DNA of 40,114 nt, taken from positions 1 through 40,114 of the forward strand of contig NZ_VUMR01000012.1 of NCBI RefSeq assembly GCF_009696075.1, written 5' to 3'. This document shows, piece after piece, positions 17,316-25,688 of this stretch (its first letter is position 1; every line of letters begins with the position of its first letter). Position numbers and translations under genes: made by a program. Under the pieces are notes generated by a model. That model was not told the DNA's origin and did no database searches. It was given only the letters and a program-made list of their open reading frames with translations. This DNA is from Holdemanella porci (GTDB taxonomy: Bacteria; Bacillota_I; Bacilli_A; Erysipelotrichales; Erysipelotrichaceae).

Positions 17316-18911
17316 TTAAAAAGACTTGTTTTTTCGATGCAAAAATAACATCTTAAAAAACAACCATACACTCATCCCAATCGCAATGATGTACCCAAAA
17401 AATCCAAGTGCTGGTATCCCCATAATCATCGGCTTCATCTTTGTCGTACAAATCAAACTTGAACCCATAACCAAAGCGGCAATCAACACACATACAATCA
17501 AACGATTCACCATTTGATCAATCTTGGCAAGTGGAGCTTGAGAACCCATTAGATTCAAATTGACCTTGATCTGTCCTCTTTGAACCATCTTCAACACATC
17601 GCTTGCCTGCACAGGAATATCCACCGAACGAGAAAGCGCATCAATACTACGCTTAAATCCCGACTTGATTTCTTTCTCCCAATCAATTTTTGTCAAACTT
17701 GACTTATGACTCATCGCAATCTTCATCGTATTCATATTCGGATCTAAAGCAGTTAACGTTCCTTCAATTGTCATCATAGAACGTGCTAACATACTAATGC
17801 CTTTAGGCAAAGAAATCGAATATACATGACAAATTGAAAACATATCCTGAATCAGTTTGGCAACATCAATTTCTGAATATGGAACACTCAAATATTGATT
17901 CACAAAACGATCCATATCCGCACAAAAAGTCGTATAATCAATCTCCTTTTTACAATCCCCTATCATCAAGATACAATCCACTAACTTTTGTGTATCCCTC
18001 AAGGCAATGGCACGAACAGCCTCCTTCATCGTTTCACGTTCATTCGCATCTAAAGCGCCCATCATACCAAAATCGATCCATACGATTTGATTATCACGAA
18101 TTCTTAGATTTCCCGAATGTGGATCTGCATGAAAGAAACCATTCTCAATAATCTGTGAAATATAATTAAATGCCAATTTATCGGCTATCTCACTACGATC
18201 ATAGCCCAGTTCATCTAATTTTTTTGAATCAGTAATCTCAATGCCATCTACATATTCCATCACAAGAATATTCTTTCTTGTATATTCATCATAAATCTTT
18301 GGCGCATCAATAAACTTACAATCCTTATAATCATTCTTAAAGCGTTTCGCAAATTGAGCCTCAATCGTAAAATCCATCTCCTGTTTTGCGGTTGTCCAAA
18401 ATTCATCGATGACCATATCTAGATCCACTACGCTTGATACAATATCTGAAAGATTCAATATCTTAACAGCCTTTCTTAACAAGGCTACATCACGTTCCAT
18501 CCACTCATAAATCTTAGGACGCTGAATCTTAAGCACAACTCGTTTTTTAGACTTCAAAGTAGCTGCATGCACCTGCGCAATAGATGCTGAACCTAGACAA
18601 ATCTCATCAATACTTTCAAACTCTTCTTGAAATAAATCGCCGTACGTCTCTTGAATGATTTGTTCAACCATAGAAAAAGGCATGGGACTTGCCTGCGAGC
18701 GAAGCTTCATCAACTCTTTACAATAACGCTCAGAAAACAGATCCTGTCTTGTCGACATAATTTGTCCAATCTTAACGAAAGTAGGACCCAAGTCTTCAAG
18801 TATCATACGAAACTTAACGGGATCCATCCCCTTTTGGATATGATGTTTTCTTAATATAGATACAATCTGCGCAAACCTTGCACTCGTTGACATCGTATTC
18901 GTATCACTCAT
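17316..18911 (-). CDS. UbiB/AarF (ABC1) atypical kinase-like protein
   Basis: A 531-residue membrane-associated member of the UbiB family. It has the defining KxGQ segment (FVKIGQIMSTR, about 50-60), which blocks ordinary protein-kinase activity in this family. The kinase-like elements are SIAQVHAA, VVLKIQRP, GFFHADPHSGN and WIDFGMMG. Two C-terminal hydrophobic helices (about 470-520) give a membrane anchor. Family members support isoprenoid-lipid or quinone biology through ATPase activity; no quinone genes are seen here, so the role is open. The ATG overlaps the stop of the 47-codon ORF upstream (ATGA). Confidence 0.9.
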   Translation of the reverse strand: MSDTNTMSTSARFAQIVSILRKHHIQKGMDPVKFRMILEDLGPTFVKIGQIMSTRQDLFSERYCKELMKLRSQASPMPFSMVEQIIQETYGDLFQEEFESIDEICLGSASIAQVHAATLKSKKRVVLKIQRPKIYEWMERDVALLRKAVKILNLSDIVSSVVDLDMVIDEFWTTAKQEMDFTIEAQFAKRFKNDYKDCKFIDAPKIYDEYTRKNILVMEYVDGIEITDSKKLDELGYDRSEIADKLAFNYISQIIENGFFHADPHSGNLRIRDNQIVWIDFGMMGALDANERETMKEAVRAIALRDTQKLVDCILMIGDCKKEIDYTTFCADMDRFVNQYLSVPYSEIDVAKLIQDMFSICHVYSISLPKGISMLARSMMTIEGTLTALDPNMNTMKIAMSHKSSLTKIDWEKEIKSGFKRSIDALSRSVDIPVQASDVLKMVQRGQIKVNLNLMGSQAPLAKIDQMVNRLIVCVLIAALVMGSSLICTTKMKPMIMGIPALGFFGYIIAIGMSVWLFFKMLFLHRKNKSF

Positions 18912-19051
18912 CGTTTCACATCCTGCTTTCTACGTAAAGGCGTATTTGTCACTTTACCCCTTTTTAAATTCCTTAGCGAATTTGACTTCTTTTTATCACC
19001 CACCAGAATCATTCTCAACAAACGACTCCAGTCTCTATTATTTTTCACCAT
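18908..19051 (-). CDS. Small basic protein (47 aa), translationally coupled to ubiB-like gene
   Basis: Minus-strand ATG at 19051, 47 codons, ending in a TGA that overlaps the ubiB ATG (ATGA). The product is strongly basic (many Lys and Arg; DWSRLLRMILVGDKKK, then LRRKQDVKR) and matches no family I know. No ribosome site precedes the ATG, and a TAAAAT only five bases ahead would make it near leaderless. A TTG at codon 12 has GGAG seven bases upstream and would give 36 residues. It may be a real small protein or a coupling leader. Confidence 0.5.
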   Translation of the reverse strand: MVKNNRDWSRLLRMILVGDKKKSNSLRNLKRGKVTNTPLRRKQDVKR

Positions 19052-19081
19052 AACAGTATTTTAACATAATTGTTAAAAATC

Positions 19082-19106
19082 AAAAAGAAACAGTATAAAC
19101 TGTTCC
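19082..19106 (-). terminator. Terminator of the flavodoxin-padR-HAAS operon
   Basis: On the minus strand GGAACAG and CTGTTTC form a stem with a TTATA-type loop, then five T. It starts directly after the stop codon at 19107. Confidence 0.75.
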
Positions 19107-19577
19107 TTAATAGTAGTCATCGACGAATGTAATTTTATCCTTTAATGCCTTGCCATATCGAAGACTTACATGAATTTCATCATTATTCACGTAATATTCG
19201 TCGTAACTCTTTGATTTAAACGTATTAAAAATGGTTTGAAGATCCTTTGACATCTCATAATCATCCATCTGTAAATCCAATTGATCCCCATCCTGCACAA
19301 CATGAAGCATTTTAGGATATGTGATCACCAATGAATTATTCGGTAATTGATTATCTTCCACCATCTCATCCACAACAACACGTACATCGCCAACCGAACT
19401 TAAATACGTTTTTGTATACAAACGACAACGATCTGGCATTGTCGTTGTCATAGTCTGCGTTTCTTGAGACAAATCAATTTGATTTGGACTAATTTGACTC
19501 AATTCATATACAAAAGTTCCACAACCAAACACAAACAATAAGATTGAAACAACCAACAATATACCTAACTTACGCAT
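19107..19577 (-). CDS. Membrane-anchored protein of unknown function in the PadR-HAAS operon
   Basis: A 156-residue protein with an N-terminal hydrophobic segment (KLGILLVVSILLFVFGCGTF). Cys after VFG could be a lipobox, but Phe at -2 is unusual, so a plain signal anchor is equally possible. The rest is a soluble extracytoplasmic domain rich in Asp and beta-type sequence. Position suggests a stand-in for the DUF4097 proteins that often follow HAAS genes, though I do not see that family's repeats. The ATG at 19577 lies eight bases inside the end of the HAAS gene, with GAGGGTGG as ribosome site. Confidence 0.7.
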   Translation of the reverse strand: MRKLGILLVVSILLFVFGCGTFVYELSQISPNQIDLSQETQTMTTTMPDRCRLYTKTYLSSVGDVRVVVDEMVEDNQLPNNSLVITYPKMLHVVQDGDQLDLQMDDYEMSKDLQTIFNTFKSKSYDEYYVNNDEIHVSLRYGKALKDKITFVDDYY

Positions 19578-20457
19578 TTGTATCCACCCTCTTAGGCCAA
19601 GCACGAACTAACATCAATAGTATTGCCAAACTTCCTAACACAAAGGCAATATCCATACAATATAATCCAGTACTTGTTGTGGCATATACAATAGTTACAT
19701 ATATCATGACAACCAAGCCAATACCACTACCAATCAAAACGCACGCTACAGGAATCATAGACAAGACTAAGATCACCTTTAAGACATCCGATTCAAGGTG
19801 ACTTGGCTTTCTTTCATGATACAAAGGACGCTCAGGTGTTGGAGGCAAATCACTCGATTTAATATTATCATTCCAAGTATCTTTGATATCATCCATCACA
19901 CCCACATTATGCGCATGCAAACGATAACGCTCCACTCTTTTAGCCATGACTTTCACAAAGAAATAAATGGCTAAACATAAATATAGTATGCGACAAAGAC
20001 TTAGCATAAAATCTGTGATCATATAGATTCCGACAAAGAATGAAAAAATCATAGACAATAAAAATCGGCATAATATATCAACCACGATGACTTTTCCAAT
20101 CAACAAAATCAACACTAAAACAATCGCATCAAATAAGATGTGAAAAATTTCATTCATCGAAAAATTACCAAGCTTAGAAAACAATTCCTCTACCTTCGCA
20201 TACACCTTATCAATCGTTTTATCTGCACGATTAGAGAATGGATCCATTGAGTCCGTATTGATCTTATATGCATCTAGAATATCCTTTACCAATTCATCCA
20301 CATCACCAAATCCAGCAACCGCCTCTTCTTCTGCAACACCACCAGCAATCTTGTCATCAATATATGTTCCATATTCTAATAGGATGTCTTCTCTTTCTTT
20401 ATCGCTAATCAATGATAACTTTTGAGTTAGAACATCCAAAAATTCCTTTTTTAACAC
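19570..20457 (-). CDS. HAAS/DUF1700 domain membrane protein
   Basis: A 295-residue protein. The N-terminal 65 residues form the HAAS helical domain (LKKEFLDVLTQKL, REDILLEYGTYIDDK, FGDVDELVKDIL), followed by several hydrophobic segments: two long ones (about 105-170) and a second pair (about 225-285). HAAS proteins are usually encoded next to a PadR regulator and are thought to be its partner in sensing envelope state. That arrangement holds here, with the padR stop one base away. Confidence 0.85.
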   Translation of the reverse strand: MLKKEFLDVLTQKLSLISDKEREDILLEYGTYIDDKIAGGVAEEEAVAGFGDVDELVKDILDAYKINTDSMDPFSNRADKTIDKVYAKVEELFSKLGNFSMNEIFHILFDAIVLVLILLIGKVIVVDILCRFLLSMIFSFFVGIYMITDFMLSLCRILYLCLAIYFFVKVMAKRVERYRLHAHNVGVMDDIKDTWNDNIKSSDLPPTPERPLYHERKPSHLESDVLKVILVLSMIPVACVLIGSGIGLVVMIYVTIVYATTSTGLYCMDIAFVLGSLAILLMLVRAWPKRVDTNA

Positions 20458-20458
20458 T

Positions 20459-20773
20459 CTACTCCACTCCTTTCAAATATGCATTTACACTATCTGAAAA
20501 ATCCGTCCACTCCGATAATAAAGCATCATATCTTTCAAGTCCCAAACTTGTGATATGATAATATTTTCTTGGAGGACCCTCCGTAGATTCTTTTAAATAA
20601 GACTCCAACAAACGATCGTTCGACAATCGCTTCAACAAAGGATAAATCGTACCTTCATTTACTTGAATTACCTCGTTGATACGAGACACAAGCTGATACC
20701 CATATAGATCATCCGATACAATAGCCTTTAATACAATCAACTCTAAAACACCTTTTTTAAATTGAGTATTCAT
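20459..20773 (-). CDS. PadR-family transcriptional regulator
   Basis: A 104-residue winged-helix repressor. The core is KGVLELIVLKAI, DDLYGYQLVSRI, NEGTIYPLLKRL and GPPRKYYHIT, with a short C-terminal dimerisation helix, typical of the small PadR-s2 group. The ATG at 20773 follows GGGGTGAAACGC. It overlaps the end of the flavodoxin-like gene and precedes the HAAS gene. It likely regulates its own operon from the promoter at 21194-21222 (inference); the signal is unknown. Confidence 0.9.
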   Translation of the reverse strand: MNTQFKKGVLELIVLKAIVSDDLYGYQLVSRINEVIQVNEGTIYPLLKRLSNDRLLESYLKESTEGPPRKYYHITSLGLERYDALLSEWTDFSDSVNAYLKGVE

Positions 20774-21173
20774 GCGTTTCACCCCTATTCTTTCCCATTA
20801 ATGATGGTTGAAACACATCTACATACATCTTTTCCAAAGTTGTCAATGAAAGATTACGAATCGACTGTACATACTTAAAGTTTGGATTCACTATCCCATT
20901 CTTATATTTCAACTTCAATTCATATGCCTCATTATATTCAATGGCACCAATACCAATTACTTGAACACACATAAATAATTTCGAAGCTTTATTCAACCCC
21001 ATGATTTTTCCGTTACGAATCCAACCACAAAAATACACCGGAATATTTTGGAAAGAGTATCCCGAAATATGGTCAATCGAAATCACAGGAAGATTCTTTT
21101 TTTTACCTAAACATTGCGCATATTCTTTTGTTGCTCCATGTTTGGAACAATAAATCACCGCTCTTGGCTGCAT
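20757..21173 (-). CDS. Flavodoxin-like domain protein
   Basis: A 138-residue protein beginning with a flavodoxin-type beta strand and phosphate loop (VIYCSKHGATKEYA, residues 6-19), followed by IPVYFCGWIRNGK, where the second strand and FMN-binding loop are expected. This resembles the HemG/flavodoxin_5-type domains. The C-terminal part is not typical, so FMN binding is inferred only from the loop. It is the first gene of the padR-HAAS operon, under a good promoter. Confidence 0.7.
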   Translation of the reverse strand: MQPRAVIYCSKHGATKEYAQCLGKKKNLPVISIDHISGYSFQNIPVYFCGWIRNGKIMGLNKASKLFMCVQVIGIGAIEYNEAYELKLKYKNGIVNPNFKYVQSIRNLSLTTLEKMYVDVFQPSLMGKNRGETHEYSI

Positions 21174-21193
21174 AATATCACCCCGTCGCTATC

Positions 21194-21222
21194 ATGATAT
21201 ACACACTACCTTGGATTGTCAA
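21194..21222 (-). promoter_or_regulatory. Promoter of the flavodoxin-padR-HAAS operon
   Basis: On the minus strand a perfect TTGACA (21222-21217) is followed 17 bases later by TATCAT (21199-21194), 20 bases ahead of the start at 21173. From here to 21360 I see no gene on either strand. Confidence 0.75.
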
Positions 21223-21360
21223 GTACTGTGTTATACGTATTTGATTTAGATGAATTTAACATCGAATATTCACTTAAATTTAAAATATCTATCTAACGAA
21301 GATTTTAGTAGAATATAGGTGAAATAATATATAGTGCCAATTGATCCTTTAATGTATTAA

Positions 21361-21468
21361 CACAAACACCTGGAAACATATAGGTATCTAGATAACAAAT
21401 GTCAACATGCAGTGGATACAGTAGCCCAGATGCAATATGAAAGAATTAAAGAAGGAAAAATAAAATGA
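21361..21468 (+). CDS. Short open frame in antitoxin position, possibly a remnant
   Basis: After a stop at 21358-21360 an open frame reads LETYRYLDNKCQHAVDTVAQ and ends MQYERIKEGKIK. Its TGA overlaps the ATG of the MazF-like gene (ATGA), the normal coupling between an antitoxin and PemK/MazF. There is no ATG until the Met near the end, so either the N-terminal part has been lost or a non-ATG start is used. I do not recognise an antitoxin family. Confidence 0.4.
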   Translation, partial: HKHLETYRYLDNKCQHAVDTVAQMQYERIKEGKIK

Positions 21469-21953
21469 AATTTCAAAGATTTAAACGCGGAAGTGTTGTA
21501 ATGGTGGAATTTTCACCATCTATGGGTAGTGAAATCAAGGGGAAATATTTAGCTATCGTTTTAACGAAAATGATTCACCTAATAATGGTGTGCTAACGGT
21601 AATTCCATTAAGTTTAAAAAATAAGCCTTATTATGTTCCATTCGATAATTTTTTTTAATGAAGCAATCCCTTTCTTAGATAAACAATTAAATGAATTCAT
21701 AGAGAACATTAAAAATGTTACAGATGAAGAGAAAAAAGCAATGTTGGATAATGCAAATAAGTTTATTGTGGTTGCCAAAATGTATCAAAAAATGGGTGTT
21801 GACTCCTATGCAATGGTACAAAATATCTCCACAATCAGCAAATTGAGAGTTCTTAAACCAATAAACAAGTATGATCCCATTTTAAAAATTAGAGTTTCAG
21901 ATGAAATCATGACAATACTTGATAATAAATTAATAGAATTATTTACAAAGTAA
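21465..21953 (+). pseudogene. PemK/MazF-family endoribonuclease toxin with two frameshifts
   Basis: The start, at ATG 21465 with AAGGA in front, reads FKRGSVVMVEFSPSMGSEIK and then YLAIVLTK, the MazF N-terminus (RGxVxxVxFxPxxGSE). At the A run 21569-21572 the frame must move to continue NDSPNNGVLTVIPLSLKNK. At the eight T near 21650-21657 it must move back to continue NEAIPFLDKQLNEF and the C-terminal ISTISKLRVLKP, ILKIRVSDEIM. One lost A plus one gained T restore a 162-residue protein. Both events fall in homopolymers, so either the gene is dead or these are sequencing errors. The end fragment alone (from 21633) is not a plausible separate gene. Confidence 0.8.
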
Positions 21954-21995
21954 ATCTTTTGACTTTAGAGTTATGAGATGTTAATATGCTTATGG

Positions 21996-22043
21996 ACAAC
22001 GGCCTTAGCGCCATTGATTATTACACAACGGCCTTAGCGCCAT
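21996..22043. repeat. Two perfect 19-bp direct repeats, period 29
   Basis: ACAACGGCCTTAGCGCCAT occurs at 21996-22014 and 22025-22043, separated by ten bases. The unit is much more GC-rich than its surroundings. It sits between the mazF remnant and a terminator; two units are too few to call any array. Confidence 0.8.
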
Positions 22044-22048
22044 GTAGA

Positions 22049-22083
22049 AAGTCACTGATTTATTTCAGTGGCTTTTCTTCTTT
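22049..22083 (+). terminator. Terminator downstream of the mazF remnant and repeats
   Basis: GTCACTGA (22051-22058) pairs with TCAGTGGC (22065-22072), one G-U pair, followed by TTTTCTTCTTT. From here to 22201 I see no gene. Confidence 0.75.
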
Positions 22084-22201
22084 ATTATCAAATCTTTGTG
22101 TGAATGTCAAATCTATGGATGCTTAATTAATGCTGAAGAAAAGATTTTGAACGCAATCTCAAATTTTAAAACCTAATTAAGATATAATACAACATAAAAT
22201 C

Positions 22202-22232
22202 ATTAAATCCCCTTTATATAAAAGGGGATTTT
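22202..22232 (-). terminator. Terminator of the leucine-rich-repeat gene
   Basis: AATCCCCTTT (22206-22215) and AAAGGGGATT (22221-22230) form a perfect 10-bp stem two bases beyond the LRR stop. The T tract is short in both directions, so strength is uncertain. Confidence 0.7.
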
Positions 22233-22234
22233 GA

Positions 22235-23677
22235 TTAGTTAGTAAATTTTTCGTAGAACTCCATACTCTCAAGAACGCTTGTATCCTGGATTGGATTATC
22301 ATCCAAACGTAAAGCTTCTAATAATTCTAGATCTTTTAATGGAGTTGCATCTGTAATATAGTTTGCCTTCAAAGTAAGTGAACGCAAATATTTAAGTTTA
22401 GATAATGGAGTTAAATCTGTAATCGCATTGTGGTCCAAACGCAAATAAGAAATAAACTCTAAATGTTCTAATGGTGTTAGATCCTCAATAACATTGTTGT
22501 ATAGATCCACGTCGCAAAGATTTGTAAGTTCAGTTAATGGAGTTAGATCTTTGACATTGTTGTTTTCCAAAGAAATAATTTCCAATTGCTTCATATCCTT
22601 TAAACAAGTAATATCCTTAATATCATTACGACCCACATTCAAATACACCATCTCTTTGGCATCCTTTAAAATACGAATATCCTTGATACGGTTAGTGAAC
22701 AAATTTAAACGCTTCAATTGATGCGCATTCTTTAAGAAATTGATTTCAGTTAACTGACAGAACTTCGCATCCAAGCTTTCCAAATGCTCAACATTTGCGA
22801 ATTTTTCTAAATTCTTCAAGCGGTTTTTTGATACATTCAATTCTTTTAAATCGCCCAAGTTATTCAATAAAGACATGTCCTTAAATCCAGTCTGTTCCAT
22901 AGACAGAGATTCTAAATGATTTAATTCCTTCAAGAATGTAAAGTGTTCTGGTTCATTATAAGAAATATTCAAAGATTTAAGATTTGAAAATTCTTTTAGT
23001 ACAGAATAATCCTTTAAATATGGACAGTTAGAAACATTCAATTTCTTTAAGTTTTTCATTGACAACAATGGACTTAGATCCGACATTAAGTTTGTGTTTA
23101 AATCCAATTCTTCAACATTAGAAAGATATGTTAAATCTTCGATATTGAATAAACGCATACCACCCATATCCAATTTCTTTAATTTCTTAAGTACACCTAA
23201 GATTGCATAACTAAAAGGACCATTTTCAGTATTGATATGAACCTCTTCTAACTTCTTACAGTGCTCTAAATAAATCAAACTATCAACTTTTGCCTTTGAA
23301 AGATTCAATACTTCCAAATCAATCATAGCAGCAACACTTGAAATATCCATTGTATATAAATTGTTTCTTGAGATATTTAATTTTTTTAGTTGTCTAAAAC
23401 CATGTAAAGCCTGTAAGTCTCTTAATTGATTTCGAGAAACATCTAGACAAACTAAATTATGTAAATCTTTGATTGGATCCAATGTTTGCAACTTATTATT
23501 GCTCGCATTTAAAGTTTCTAGATTTTCCGCATACTGCAAACCTTCTAGAGTCTCTATTTCATGATCTTGTACTTCTAAGTGGATCAATTCCTTCATCAAA
23601 TCTTCGTTTAGTTCTTCTTCTTTAACACGCAAAGTGCGCGCAATTACACTACGTAGCGCATCATCTTGAATAAGCAT
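22235..23677 (-). CDS. Leucine-rich-repeat protein, internalin-type repeats, cytosolic
   Basis: A 480-residue protein. A short N-terminal helical cap (LIQDDALRSVIARTLRVKEE) precedes about 18 repeats of 21-23 residues with the pattern LxxLxxLxxLxLxxNxIxDLTPL (clear examples: LTPLTELTNL, LTPLEHLEFI, LTPLSKLKYL). Such repeats form a curved protein-binding solenoid, as in internalins. Unlike internalins there is no signal peptide, LPXTG or membrane segment, so it should stay in the cytoplasm. The ATG at 23677 is used, with AGGAGGG about ten bases upstream. A TATAAT lies ahead. The binding partner is unknown. Confidence 0.88.
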   Translation of the reverse strand: MLIQDDALRSVIARTLRVKEEELNEDLMKELIHLEVQDHEIETLEGLQYAENLETLNASNNKLQTLDPIKDLHNLVCLDVSRNQLRDLQALHGFRQLKKLNISRNNLYTMDISSVAAMIDLEVLNLSKAKVDSLIYLEHCKKLEEVHINTENGPFSYAILGVLKKLKKLDMGGMRLFNIEDLTYLSNVEELDLNTNLMSDLSPLLSMKNLKKLNVSNCPYLKDYSVLKEFSNLKSLNISYNEPEHFTFLKELNHLESLSMEQTGFKDMSLLNNLGDLKELNVSKNRLKNLEKFANVEHLESLDAKFCQLTEINFLKNAHQLKRLNLFTNRIKDIRILKDAKEMVYLNVGRNDIKDITCLKDMKQLEIISLENNNVKDLTPLTELTNLCDVDLYNNVIEDLTPLEHLEFISYLRLDHNAITDLTPLSKLKYLRSLTLKANYITDATPLKDLELLEALRLDDNPIQDTSVLESMEFYEKFTN

Positions 23678-23752
23678 AAAACAAATGCCCTCCTTTATAT
23701 ATTCATTATAATCAAAATATAACATAATAACTATATAAAAATGGTTTTTTTA

Positions 23753-23781
23753 ATGACAATGTTGTTAGAAAATGCTAAAAT
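23753..23781 (+). promoter_or_regulatory. Promoter of the cold-shock gene
   Basis: ATGACA (23753-23758), 17 bases, then TGCTAAAAT with extended -10 (TAAAAT 23776-23781). It leaves a 5' leader of about 105 bases before the ATG, long leaders being usual for csp genes, where they act as RNA thermosensors. Confidence 0.65.
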
Positions 23782-23892
23782 GAAAGCAGTTAAGGATTAG
23801 ACTCATATTCTGATTGTGACAAATGCAATTGTATGCAAATACTTTCTATTTTAACGGTCAAAGGATATTGGCTTAGTCCAGGAGGTATAGGC

Positions 23893-24105
23893 ATGAGCAC
23901 AGGTAAAGTAAAATGGTTTAACGCTGAAAAGGGTTATGGATTCATTACCAGTGAAGATGGAAAAGATGTATTCGTACACTATTCATCAATTAATTCTGAA
24001 GGATTTAAAACTTTAGAAGAAGGACAAACTGTTACTTATGACGTTGTTGAAAGCGATCGTGGACAACAGGCTAACAATGTCACAGTTGTAGATACAGCTG
24101 CGTAG
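23893..24105 (+). CDS. Cold-shock protein (CspA family)
   Basis: A 70-residue single cold-shock domain. The RNP1-like KGYGFITS and RNP2-like VFVHYSSI nucleic-acid-binding motifs are present, with [11 protein letters not shown] at the N-terminus. It acts as an RNA chaperone. The ATG at 23893 follows GGAGG at 23881; the upstream extension of the frame to 23833 is leader. It is followed by a strong terminator, so it is monocistronic with possible readthrough into the HD gene. Confidence 0.96.
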   Translation: MSTGKVKWFNAEKGYGFITSEDGKDVFVHYSSINSEGFKTLEEGQTVTYDVVESDRGQQANNVTVVDTAA

Positions 24106-24120
24106 AAATTTGTTCGAAAC

Positions 24121-24143
24121 AAGCGCACATTGTGCGCTTTTTT
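24121..24143 (+). terminator. Terminator after the cold-shock gene
   Basis: AAGCGCACA and TGTGCGCTT form a 9-bp stem with a one-base loop centre (in practice a short loop), followed by more T (24138-24143). Confidence 0.85.
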
Positions 24144-24162
24144 CATGAAAGAGAGGGATTTT

Positions 24163-24633
24163 ATGTTAGAGCGATATGAAAAAGTAAAAGAATATGTATA
24201 TTCTCAATATGCCAAAATTTATAATGAAGATTTAAAAGTAGCCGCCCTTACCCATACTGCGAGTGTGGACCTTGCCATTACATTTATTGCCATGGCAAGA
24301 GGCACAAATCTAGAACGAGCTAAAGTAGCTGCTCTATTTCATGACTACGCTCAATTTATTGACAACTGCCCACATTCTCAACATGCCAAATTATCAAGTC
24401 TTCACGCCTATAAGTACTTAAAAGAAAGTGGCTTATTTAAAACTACAGAAATAGATGATATTACTTATGCGATTCGTCAACATTCCAAAAAAGAATCTTT
24501 TGACTCACCACTTTGTGAAGCCTTAAAAGACGCTGACGTATTAGCTCGTTTCTTAGAAAATCCCGAAAAAGAAATCACTGGAATGAAAAGACAGCGCCTG
24601 CTTAACGCCTGCGCTGATATTCAAAGTCATTAA
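24163..24633 (+). CDS. HD-domain hydrolase
   Basis: A 156-residue metal-dependent phosphohydrolase. The metal ligands are a His in LTHTASVD, the His-Asp pair in AALFHDYAQF, and the Asp in KDADVLAR; RQHSKK resembles the fourth position. Size and helix order fit the small YqeK/Cas3-unrelated HD group, which acts on nucleotides, but the substrate cannot be told. The ATG at 24163 follows GAGAGGG. It is convergent with the next gene, the two stop codons overlapping. Confidence 0.85.
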   Translation: MLERYEKVKEYVYSQYAKIYNEDLKVAALTHTASVDLAITFIAMARGTNLERAKVAALFHDYAQFIDNCPHSQHAKLSSLHAYKYLKESGLFKTTEIDDITYAIRQHSKKESFDSPLCEALKDADVLARFLENPEKEITGMKRQRLLNACADIQSH

Positions 24634-25673
24634 AATTTTTGATAATACAGTTCGACACTCGCATCGAGCTGTTTTTTTAATTGGTTAAACACCTTCATAA
24701 ATACATCTTTATCATACACAATCCAGTCAATATAGGAAAAGCTCTTACCAATAGCTCCCCCAACCACTTTACCTGCATGCACCTTAGAAATAGTTTCATC
24801 CAATTGTTTCGATAATTTCTGACGATACAAAGCATCTTCTTTATTATGGAAAGGATTCGAATAATACACATAGCCAAACTCACCATCTTTACTCGATAAA
24901 TCTGCAAGTACTTCTTCCTTTTCCTCAATCGTTTGTTCCACCAATAAAGGATGAGTAGTAAAAATAAGCTTCATATCTTTTCTTAAGGCATCGTGCGCAA
25001 AATCCTGAATTGGCTGATATACTGAATAAATATCAATTGGCTTATCATATACTTTCCAATGATTCTTCTCAACAAGAGCCATAATCACTTCATAAAAATC
25101 AATCATTTGACAGAACTTCATGTCTGAGTCTGGCGTATCGATAAAATCAACACGACAAATATATGCCTCATACGCAAGCTGGCCAATCGCAAGCTCCATA
25201 AGATACATGCTCATTTCTTTTTTATTTTCCGGATTACCAATCAAATTAAATCCAGGACAATATACTTTACAATCCAACATATCATTTTCAATTTGATAGA
25301 ATACATGAAAATCTGCTAAAGTATATTCCTCATTTTTGATTTGAATCATGGCCTGAATCGCCTTTTGCGACATAGGCGGTAAAGTCGCATTCATGATCCA
25401 GTTTTGTTTCACACTCTTAGGTGCAATGTCACAAAGCATCTGACACAAATATTGCGTTGTCTTATTTGGACCTGTGTCAAAGGTCATCTCAAAAGAATCA
25501 TAAAAGCTTTCGACAAAGAAATGGGCACCACTAATTTCCATTACCTCTTCATCCAATTCTTGAATCAATTCGTTTAATTCTTTATATTGTCCGGCCTTTA
25601 AACAATTAATAATTGCATCCTGTTTTTCTTCAAAATGCTTCCAGAACGCTAAACCATTTGTATAAGCACTCAT
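24630..25673 (-). CDS. Conserved-looking protein of unknown function
   Basis: A 347-residue soluble acidic protein with no signal peptide or membrane segment. I do not recognise a family. Visible features: a helical N-terminus with LNELIQELDEEVMEISG, a central WIMNATLPPMSQKAIQAMIQ, a Cys-Pro-Gly turn (KVYCPGFNLIG) and a C-terminal FSYIDWIVYDKD. The start at 25673 has GGGAG in front. It lies 15 bases downstream of its operon neighbour, the SGNH hydrolase, and may be the last gene of the suf-fthC transcript. The frame is certain; the function is not. Confidence 0.75.
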   Translation of the reverse strand: MSAYTNGLAFWKHFEEKQDAIINCLKAGQYKELNELIQELDEEVMEISGAHFFVESFYDSFEMTFDTGPNKTTQYLCQMLCDIAPKSVKQNWIMNATLPPMSQKAIQAMIQIKNEEYTLADFHVFYQIENDMLDCKVYCPGFNLIGNPENKKEMSMYLMELAIGQLAYEAYICRVDFIDTPDSDMKFCQMIDFYEVIMALVEKNHWKVYDKPIDIYSVYQPIQDFAHDALRKDMKLIFTTHPLLVEQTIEEKEEVLADLSSKDGEFGYVYYSNPFHNKEDALYRQKLSKQLDETISKVHAGKVVGGAIGKSFSYIDWIVYDKDVFMKVFNQLKKQLDASVELYYQKF

Positions 25674-25688
25674 TGATGATCTCCCTTC

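Noticed and set aside
21996-22043. CRISPR-like repeat-spacer-repeat pattern
   Set aside because: Only two units, a ten-base spacer and no cas genes in the window.
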